NCBI GenBank assembly: GCA_040901795.1
Contig: JBBDYH010000163.1
Location: 1 to 11,692 of the forward strand
DNA from: JBBDYH01 sp040901795
GTDB lineage: Bacteria > Planctomycetota > Planctomycetia > Pirellulales > JALHPA01
Direction: 5' to 3'
Length of the DNA: 11,692 bases
Below the pieces are notes generated by a model. The model was not told the DNA's origin. It made no database searches and saw only the letters and a program-made list of their open reading frames with translations. Positions 7,901 to 11,692 of this stretch are shown here, one piece after another (the first letter of the stretch is position 1; each line of letters opens with the position of its first letter). Both the position numbers and the translations under genes were made by a program.

Positions 7901-9110
7901 TTTAGCGGACGCGCAGATTCGCCACGTTCGCCGCGCACATAGTCGCAATGCACGCGATGCCTGTTTCGCGCCGGACGGCACGTGGTTCGCCTCGTGTGGC
8001 AGTGACGGCGCGGTTCGACTGTGGGATACCGCCAGCGGCGAAGAACTTAAAAACCTTCGTGGACATGATGGGACAGTTTATTCGGTCGCTGTTAACGCGG
8101 ATGGGAATCGCGTCGTCTCAGGCGGCAACGATCAGACGGTCAAGCTTTGGGATGTCTCGTCGGGCCAGGAGCTACGCACGCTGAGATTCGGCGAGCAAGT
8201 TCGCAGTGTCGCCTTCAGCCCCGACGGCCGACAGATTGCGGCTTCGGGAGCCAAAGGCACTGTCCGAATATGGAACGCAGACCCCGCCGGAAGGCCGCGG
8301 TTCGAAGTGTCGAGTGGCGAAAATACGTCGACATTCTCTCGTGAAGCGCTCGGCCTTGTCATCCGTTCAATGGAAAATGGGCTTTCAAAATCGGACTCGC
8401 AGGATCGTATTCAGTCTAATTCGGCGATAAGCGAGCCTGTACGCACCGCCGCTCTGGCCTTTCTCAACCAATACTCCCTCGACGAATTTGCATCCCACGA
8501 AGGCCACCGACTCGCCGAATCCGGCGACTGGCCCGCCGCCGCCGCGGCGTTCGCCCGCGCGGCCGAAAACGCACCGAACAACTTTGAGCATTGGTATCTC
8601 CGGGCCTTGTGCGAGCGAAAAGCGGGCCAGAACGATCAGTACAGCGAAGTCTGCCGGAGGATGGTCGGGCAATTCGAGAGCGATACCCGGCCGTATTGTT
8701 TGGCGCGAACCTTAGCGGCATGCTTATTGGTTTCCCCCGCCTCTGTACCACTCGAACAACTACAACCGATAGCTGATCGGCTGCATGGGCAACAGTTGCG
8801 TGCCAAGAAGGGCCGCGCATCGCACGAGGCGCAGCGGTACTTAGCGCTTTGGGAGCTTCGCATGGGAAACCCCTTGGCGGCTGAAGGCCTGATGCCCCTT
8901 GACGCAGGACGCAGAGGTTACTCGCTTGTCTGGCATTCGCAGATGGCGGTCATTCAAGCTGAGCTTGGCAATCGCGACGCCGCGCTAGAGAACATTACGC
9001 GGGCGCGCGCCGCCGAAGGTGCGCTACCCTGGCCTTGGCATTACCACGTGGTCAGCGAATACTACTGCGAGGAAGCACGGCAGGTTCTTGACGAAACGTC
9101 ACTACGTTAG
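4959..9110 (+). CDS. membrane Ser/Thr protein kinase with 14 WD40 blades and TPR-like C-terminus
   Basis: A 1383-residue PknB-type (Hanks) kinase. Residues 1-75 are a helical pre-kinase segment. Kinase landmarks: glycine loop GRGGMGVVYK (87-96), Lys109 (VALKMV), likely alpha-C Glu130, HRDLKPAN (200-207, catalytic Asp202), DFG (259-261), APE (286-288), and DIYGLG, so it should be active. One membrane helix lies at about 410-434, then RGWEWHYQW, a motif usual in these kinases. Fourteen WD40 units follow (about 500-1115), enough for two seven-bladed propellers; some lack the WD dipeptide. The tail (about 1150-1383) is TPR-like. In-frame repeat-derived segments lie at residues 212-254, 291-300 and 580-611, all at predicted surface turns. 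The ATG at 4959 has no Shine-Dalgarno and follows the twin-hairpin element by 7 bases. Ligand and substrates cannot be read from the sequence. Confidence 0.92.
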   Translation: MSSNHSSTFVSLLADVLRRIDCGEPIDRERLLADHEDLRSQLESFFNGDSLVANLAGQADLSTNGHGQPSPAPPGRFADFELLEEIGRGGMGVVYKARQARPDRIVALKMVLAGRHASPTALKRFQTEAESAARLRHPSIVPIHQVGEHDDLAYYVMDYIEGESLEERLSRGPLSPRMAAEMLLEIARAVEHAHHHGVIHRDLKPANILVECSPLQCSPLAPREETHPAQRDAHSPLNPELSLPAVAGTLNPPRLYISDFGLARRLDTNDQLTATGEVVGTASFMAPEQAGFISRSEMTTMGPAVDIYGLGAVLYAMLTGRPPFQTASRDETIAQLKTQDPAPPRSINAAIPRDLETIALKCLQKSPLRRYPSAAALAEDLARYLAGKPITARPVGRVERSVRLLRRNPVTSALVSLLALSLVAGAVVGVVLSIQANRHASDSAHHLYVAHMNLAQQYWDAGRAGPVLDILRRYIPKEGEPDMRGWEWHYQWSLCHRELRRFGEWPGGVQCVAVSPDGRLTAAAGDDGVIQLFDTATGDRRARLSGHQGAIYALAFSPNGDVLASGGIDRQIRLWDVASLPLLPLGEGRGEGRNDAPHLDPGLPAVAGTLNLEPIATLSRHTNDIRGLSFSPNGSWLVSSSEGGNAWLWDMKNHEAIRSIATGPARAITFHPDGKRFACAARDGVIHLWDVKTGERTASWQSHSYNVYGLAFNRAGDRLFSAGSDCVVCCTDTSSGDTVWSVKHAARFYCLSLAADERTLAAGSDDQTIRLYDAVSGNAAAVYRSHTDWIHGVGFLPDGSRLVSASADGTVRLWNELCAGEGRTLNGHEQQVVSLTFSPDGQALATASQDGSIGLWDSSIGLLQRRLQGPVTGFTSVAFRPDGKSLVAGGQDHNIHCLSTATAIKVLRGHSDMLGGVAYSPDALLLGSASADDTVRLWDVAERRTRRVLRADAGNVGAVTFSPNGKLLATTHEDGTVRTWNLADAQIRHVRRAHSRNARDACFAPDGTWFASCGSDGAVRLWDTASGEELKNLRGHDGTVYSVAVNADGNRVVSGGNDQTVKLWDVSSGQELRTLRFGEQVRSVAFSPDGRQIAASGAKGTVRIWNADPAGRPRFEVSSGENTSTFSREALGLVIRSMENGLSKSDSQDRIQSNSAISEPVRTAALAFLNQYSLDEFASHEGHRLAESGDWPAAAAAFARAAENAPNNFEHWYLRALCERKAGQNDQYSEVCRRMVGQFESDTRPYCLARTLAACLLVSPASVPLEQLQPIADRLHGQQLRAKKGRASHEAQRYLALWELRMGNPLAAEGLMPLDAGRRGYSLVWHSQMAVIQAELGNRDAALENITRARAAEGALPWPWHYHVVSEYYCEEARQVLDETSLR
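5592..5720. repeat. in-frame repeat insert in the kinase domain (43 codons)
   Basis: The segment separates beta-7 (PANILVE) from beta-8 (LYISDFG), normally only several residues apart. It holds three hairpins: CCTCTCGC-TCC-GCGAGAGG (5613-5631); CATCCCGC-GCA-GCGTGATG with one mismatch (5637-5655); and CCCGCC-GT-GGCGGG (5688-5701). A 15-base tandem duplication at 5590-5619 (AGTGTAGTCCTCTC twice) gives CSPLQ-CSPLA. The block 5683-5705 is identical to 6763-6785. The length is a multiple of three with no stop. The kinase motifs on both sides are intact. Confidence 0.85.
5831..5857. repeat. in-frame hairpin repeat after the kinase APE motif
   Basis: CATCTCGC-GGA-GCGAGATG (5834-5852) with flanks is, on the other strand, the same 27-base element as 5608-5634 except for one compensating stem pair (A-T instead of C-G). 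It encodes FISRSEMTT (292-300), between MAPEQA and GPAVDIYG, where other kinases have a short variable loop. It appears to have partly replaced that loop. Confidence 0.8.
6696..6791. repeat. in-frame repeat insert between WD40 blades 2 and 3 (32 codons)
   Basis: After LWDVAS the normal continuation (EPIATLSRH) is interrupted by a segment read as LPLLPLGEGRGEG..LPAVAGTLN. The DNA has a hairpin around CTCCC-TCT-GGGAG (6705-6717, extending to 9 bp with one G-T pair) followed by CCGGGGTGAGGG, a type of repeat widespread in bacteria. Then comes CCCGCC-GT-GGCGGG (6768-6781), within the 23-base block 6763-6785 that is identical to 5683-5705. Length is a multiple of three; no stop. Confidence 0.83.
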
Positions 9111-9140
9111 CCGAGAAAGGTCGCCGCTGCTTGGAACAAT

Positions 9141-10583
9141 TCAGATTTCTCCCTCCGCTGCAAGCGCGTCGAGCAGGTCGCGAAGAGCCCTTCCTGACAA
9201 GAAAAGGTCTAGTTCATCCGCACCGTCGAACAACTCGTCCCTTGCCGTCATGCCCGTCAGCGATACCGAGACCTGCTGATGGTTTGAATCCAAGATGCCG
9301 TCCGCATCATTGTCCTCGGCAAGGAGTTGCTCGTAAATGGCCCGCAGGTTGGTCTCCTGCGTGCGAAATTGAAGCAAGAGGTCAGTGTCGCCGTCGCCAT
9401 CCACGTCCTCGAGGGACCATTGCTCTGCCGATGCACCCGCGAATACGACTGTTGCAGCATTTACCGCCGTGGCGTCGAACGTTGCGCTGGTAAAGATCGC
9501 AACGGCGATCCGGCCGTTACTGTTCAGGTTAACCGAGTTGGATTCGCTTCCCGGTCTGACGCCGATCAGCACATCGAGAACGGAATTGACTGTAATGGTC
9601 ACTGTCGCTTCTTCGGAGACGCTTTGACCGTCACTCGCTGTGTAAGTGAACGTGTCAATGCCAAAAAAGTCGTGGGCCGGCGTGTACGTGAAAGAGCCGT
9701 CCGCGTTCAGGTTTACGCTCCCGTTGATCGGACCGGCTACAAGCGCCGCGTTCAACGTGCTCCCGGATGGGCCAGAATCATTGGCTAATACGCCAGTTGC
9801 GGCGCTAACTTCCAGCGTTCGATCTTCATCGACCTGATAGTTGTCATCGGTGGCTACGACGGTTGCCGCTTGGGGAACTAGCGAAAAGCGCGCCACTACG
9901 CCGAACGTATCAATGCCGAATTCGGCGGTAGAACTACCACGCGAACCGAACGCACGTGATATAGGATCCCCGGCTTCATTCTGGGCGTTGAAAGAGACTC
10001 CCAACGGATGAAGAGATGAGCCGTCTCTCTGGAAATCGAGTAGCAGATTTCCGCGAGTTGGATCGTACGTGAAGGGCGTGCTGAGACTGATCACAATGTC
10101 AAACGCCCGCGTACCGCCCGGGCCTGGAACGTCGGCGCTAGAAAGTGTCAGGTCCCCGCTGAATACGACGATTTCATCGGAGCCAACATTATTGGCAAAG
10201 GCTGCGTTCAGATCGTCCGGCATTCTCGACGTAGTAGACAGACCGATTCGCACATTGGATAGGGTCCCGGAAAAGGCAGTCCCACGTGCCGCTTCTGGCC
10301 GAAACGCAATCTGCGTGATTGCGCCGCCCTCGGCAAACTGCGACGCCGCAAAGACCTGTTGGTAACGGATGGAGACGGCACGCCGGTCGCCGGTTAAAAA
10401 CTCGCTTGCGTCGTTTCCTTCGACCGTTTCCAGTGCGTTCGGGACTACGACATCGAATAGCTCACCTGGGTCGTTCGCGGACAGATAGACGCGGTTCTCG
10501 AGTTGCTCGAACAACCGATTCGCTTTTCGCCGACGGATCGTGCGATGGGACCTTCGTCCACTTGAAAACAAATTTTTAAACAC
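9141..10583 (-). CDS. extracellular protein with cadherin/Big_9-like and calcium-loop domains
   Basis: A 480-residue protein starting with GTG (complement of 10581-10583). Residues 1-36 are basic and then read FEQLENRVYLSA, resembling the LE.R..LSA motif at the start of many planctomycete surface proteins. Residues 65-235 are a beta-rich region of the type YQQVFAASQF..ITQIAFRPEA..LSNVRIGLSTTS..DEIVVFSGDL..GNLLLDF, found in secreted proteins. Residues 243-334 are a bacterial Ig/cadherin-like repeat (VLANDSGPSG, NADGSFTYTPAHDFFGIDTFTYTASDG). Residues 338-409 follow the pattern GVRPGSESNSVNLNSNGRIAVAI..FDAT with the Asp-rich loop DVDGDGDTD (393-401); a second such loop, DNDADGILD, is at 424-432. 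Both may bind calcium. A role in surface structure or adhesion is inferred; no catalytic motif is seen. It converges with the kinase gene, with 30 bases between stops and no clear terminator. Confidence 0.85.
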   Translation of the reverse strand: MFKNLFSSGRRSHRTIRRRKANRLFEQLENRVYLSANDPGELFDVVVPNALETVEGNDASEFLTGDRRAVSIRYQQVFAASQFAEGGAITQIAFRPEAARGTAFSGTLSNVRIGLSTTSRMPDDLNAAFANNVGSDEIVVFSGDLTLSSADVPGPGGTRAFDIVISLSTPFTYDPTRGNLLLDFQRDGSSLHPLGVSFNAQNEAGDPISRAFGSRGSSTAEFGIDTFGVVARFSLVPQAATVVATDDNYQVDEDRTLEVSAATGVLANDSGPSGSTLNAALVAGPINGSVNLNADGSFTYTPAHDFFGIDTFTYTASDGQSVSEEATVTITVNSVLDVLIGVRPGSESNSVNLNSNGRIAVAIFTSATFDATAVNAATVVFAGASAEQWSLEDVDGDGDTDLLLQFRTQETNLRAIYEQLLAEDNDADGILDSNHQQVSVSLTGMTARDELFDGADELDLFLSGRALRDLLDALAAEGEI

Positions 10584-10590
10584 GGTGGAT

Positions 10591-10598
10591 CCCTTCCT
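10591..10598 (-). promoter_or_regulatory. ribosome binding site supporting a GTG start
   Basis: On the minus strand AGGAAGGG lies 7 bases before the GTG at 10583. It supports GTG as the start, in keeping with the N-terminal motif that begins about 25 residues later. Confidence 0.65.
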
Positions 10599-10874
10599 GG
10601 ATTAAGGCATGGATGTACGTCCCAAATGCGCGCAACGCGGTAGCATACCGCTTGGAGAACCATCGCCCCCGAATTTGCGCGCGGTGTAGCAGACAGGCGC
10701 GACCAAAAGGCGGCGCGTGCTTTGCTATCCCTCTAGGCGTAATAACGCCAGCGACTTTACGCGCGGTTTGAGAAAAAGCCGGAAATCGCCTGCGGCGAGT
10801 CCCGGCCTGCGCGGGCCTGTCCCGCTGTGTCCCTGCGAGCTTTGCCGCTTCTTCAGAAGCGCACGCTCTTGATT
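10599..10874. other. gene-free spacer rich in small hairpins
   Basis: No protein-like frame is seen between the two divergent genes. Perfect hairpins are GCGGTA-GCA-TACCGC (10637-10651), GGCGT-AATA-ACGCC (10736-10749), and TCGCC-TGC-GGCGA (10786-10798), followed by a GC-rich run with GCGGG/CCCGC arms near 10812-10827. The first could act in the leader of the minus-strand gene; the others may be degraded intergenic repeats. I see no clear promoter for the minus-strand gene. Confidence 0.5.
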
Positions 10875-10903
10875 TTGAAAATACAGGCTATAAGCTCTAG
10901 TAT
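10875..10903 (+). promoter_or_regulatory. candidate promoter of the antitoxin gene
   Basis: TTGAAA (10875-10880), 17 bases, then TAGTAT (10898-10903), close to the sigma-70 consensus (5 of 6 and 4 of 6). Transcription would start near 10910, about 20 bases before the ATG at 10932. The local AT-rich patch stands out from the GC-rich surroundings. Confidence 0.4.
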
Positions 10904-10912
10904 TGAGCATAT
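10890..10912 (+). promoter_or_regulatory. candidate autoregulatory operator
   Basis: The inverted repeat ATA-A-GCTC, 7-base spacer, GAGC-A-TAT covers the candidate -10 box. Phd/VapB antitoxins commonly bind such palindromes over their own promoter; the assignment here rests only on position and symmetry. Confidence 0.35.
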
Positions 10913-10931
10913 TTCCTGCGGGACCACTTCG

Positions 10932-11174
10932 ATGTCTACCGTGGCTTTTATCGACTCTTCCGCGCCCCTTGACGATCTATTGGACCGCGCCCGTCACGGC
11001 GAGACCATCACGCTCGTTTCTGGGGGGCAACCCTTGGCGGTCCTCAGCCCTTCGGATTCGTCGGACGCGGCAGACCGTAGCGCCGCAATCGAAGAACTAC
11101 TGGCTTTCGGCCAAGATCGCACGCTGTGTGGGGATACCATTCGCGATCTGATGGAGCAGGGGCGCCGCTTCTAG
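10932..11174 (+). CDS. Phd/YefM (VapB-like) antitoxin, apparently without its toxin
   Basis: An 80-residue protein. The N-terminal half has the Phd/YefM pattern, with a helix (SSAPLDDLLDRARHGE) followed by the hairpin TITLVSGGQPLAVLSP, which in the family forms the DNA-binding dimer. The C-terminal half, IEELLAFGQDRTLCGDTIRDLMEQGRRF, matches the toxin-wrapping tail of VapB-like antitoxins (usually ending IRELIEEGRRF). The ATG at 10932 is preceded by GGGA 8 bases upstream; an earlier in-frame ATG at 10827 would add an unrelated stretch and override the candidate promoter. In such operons a PIN-domain VapC normally begins at or just after the antitoxin stop, but no such frame follows here, so the gene looks orphaned. 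It could serve as a lone regulator. Confidence 0.72.
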   Translation: MSTVAFIDSSAPLDDLLDRARHGETITLVSGGQPLAVLSPSDSSDAADRSAAIEELLAFGQDRTLCGDTIRDLMEQGRRF

Positions 11175-11673
11175 GCAACCGCGCTCGTGCCACAATTCGG
11201 CCTCGCCGCCATTACTTTCCCTGACGCTGCGCGTTCGAGCGATTCATCCGCCCGGCTTAAAGATGGCACAAAAGAAGGGCTTGACAGCCACATAAACTTA
11301 TGATATACAAATGTTCCAACCCTTACGATCCATCGCTCCTCGCCCAACGCGACCCATCAGCTCTTTGACAACCTGACTACGCCTTGCGAAAGGTTCGAGT
11401 TCCAGCCGGTGCAGGTCCTATTCGGCTCTGGGTTTTCTGCGCTCCGGCGCAGCAAGAAATGTCCCCCAGCGCCAATAATTCGGCCTCTTCGCAACCACAA
11501 GCCGCAGATGCAACTCGCATAGTCTTCACGACTTAAGCCTGAACCGCCACCGCCAAACCGGGCGATTTCCTGCGCATTCACCCCCATGCGAAGATTGTGC
11601 GCGGCGAACCGAGCGACCTCCCCAATCAGCGAAGATCAGGAAAGCGCCGGGATAAACCGGTTTGGAGTAGCGA
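11175..11673. other. gene-free stretch of about 500 bases
   Basis: No frame on either strand gives a recognisable protein. The longest ORF, on the minus strand (11357-11587), has an odd Gly/Cys/Arg-rich product and no ribosome binding site that I can see. The stretch holds a promoter-like sequence (11281-11309), a hairpin CTGCGC-TCCG-GCGCAG (11437-11452), and the perfect palindrome AAACCGGTTT (11654-11663) directly before the next gene's ribosome binding site. A toxin-gene remnant or a small RNA are possible but unproven. Confidence 0.45.
11281..11309 (+). promoter_or_regulatory. promoter-like sequence with no obvious gene
   Basis: A perfect TTGACA (11281-11286), a 17-base spacer and TATACA (11304-11309, 4 of 6). 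The only ATG nearby (11311) opens a 21-codon frame that would lie at or before the transcription start. It may drive a small RNA or the gene starting at 11674 with a long leader. Confidence 0.4.
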
Positions 11674-11692
11674 ATGAAACATATCGCACGAG
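11674..11692 (+). CDS. probable start of the next gene, cut by the window end
   Basis: ATG at 11674 is preceded by GGAG (11664-11667) with a 6-base gap and reads MKHIAR before the sequence ends. The ribosome binding site is the only support; no function can be given. Confidence 0.4.

Noticed and set aside
11391..11420. tRNA T-arm-like GGTTCGAGTTCC
   Set aside because: The five bases on each side of TTCGAGT do not pair, and no acceptor, D or anticodon arm can be placed.
11357..11587. 76-codon ORF on the minus strand
   Set aside because: No family pattern or ribosome binding site; the frame also stays open a little upstream of its ATG without any recognisable content. Not enough to call a gene.
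11175..11692. Possible CRISPR leader or array near the window end
   Set aside because: The stretch is AT-richer in part and has promoter-like TTGACA boxes, but there are no regularly spaced direct repeats.

Overview
The window looks like a piece of a planctomycete chromosome, probably Pirellulales-like. I infer this from the gene families: a PVC-type propeller/HEAT/cytochrome c protein, a sigma factor next to a very large membrane Ser/Thr kinase with WD40 repeats, and an extracellular protein with an N-terminal LE.R..LSA-type motif. The DNA is GC-rich and the spaces between genes are full of short palindromic repeats. No database search was possible; family calls rest on motifs read directly.

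Layout. 1-2759 (+): 3' part of a PVC-type heme-binding CxxCH protein, cut by the window start. 2764-2815: nested palindrome. 2897-4045 (+): exported aldose 1-epimerase. 4046-4114: two further palindromes. 4197-4814 (+): ECF-type sigma factor whose last codons and stop lie in a repeat. 4788-4951: tandem hairpin repeat followed by a twin-hairpin element. 4959-9110 (+): 1383-residue kinase with one membrane segment, 14 WD40 blades and a TPR-like tail; its coding sequence holds three repeat-derived segments. 9141-10583 (-): extracellular calcium-binding-type protein, convergent with the kinase. 10932-11174 (+): Phd/VapB-type antitoxin with no visible toxin. 11175-11673: no convincing gene, one good promoter-like sequence. 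11674-11692 (+): probable first codons of the next gene.

How the genes may work together. The sigma factor and kinase lie in the same direction and form the sort of pair planctomycetes often use for signalling. The kinase N-terminus should be cytoplasmic and its WD40/TPR part should lie on the other side of the membrane. The propeller-cytochrome protein, epimerase and calcium-binding-type protein are all envelope or exported proteins, but nothing shows that they form one pathway.

The most interesting point is the repeats. Within about 950 bases (4900-5852) there are five stem-loops with 8-bp stems and 3-nt loops, four of them with a TCC/GGA loop. Related copies differ by paired changes that keep the stem. 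Three of the five lie in frame inside the kinase domain, and a 23-nt block is identical in two separate in-frame inserts of the same gene. This resembles the palindromic elements known inside Rickettsia genes.
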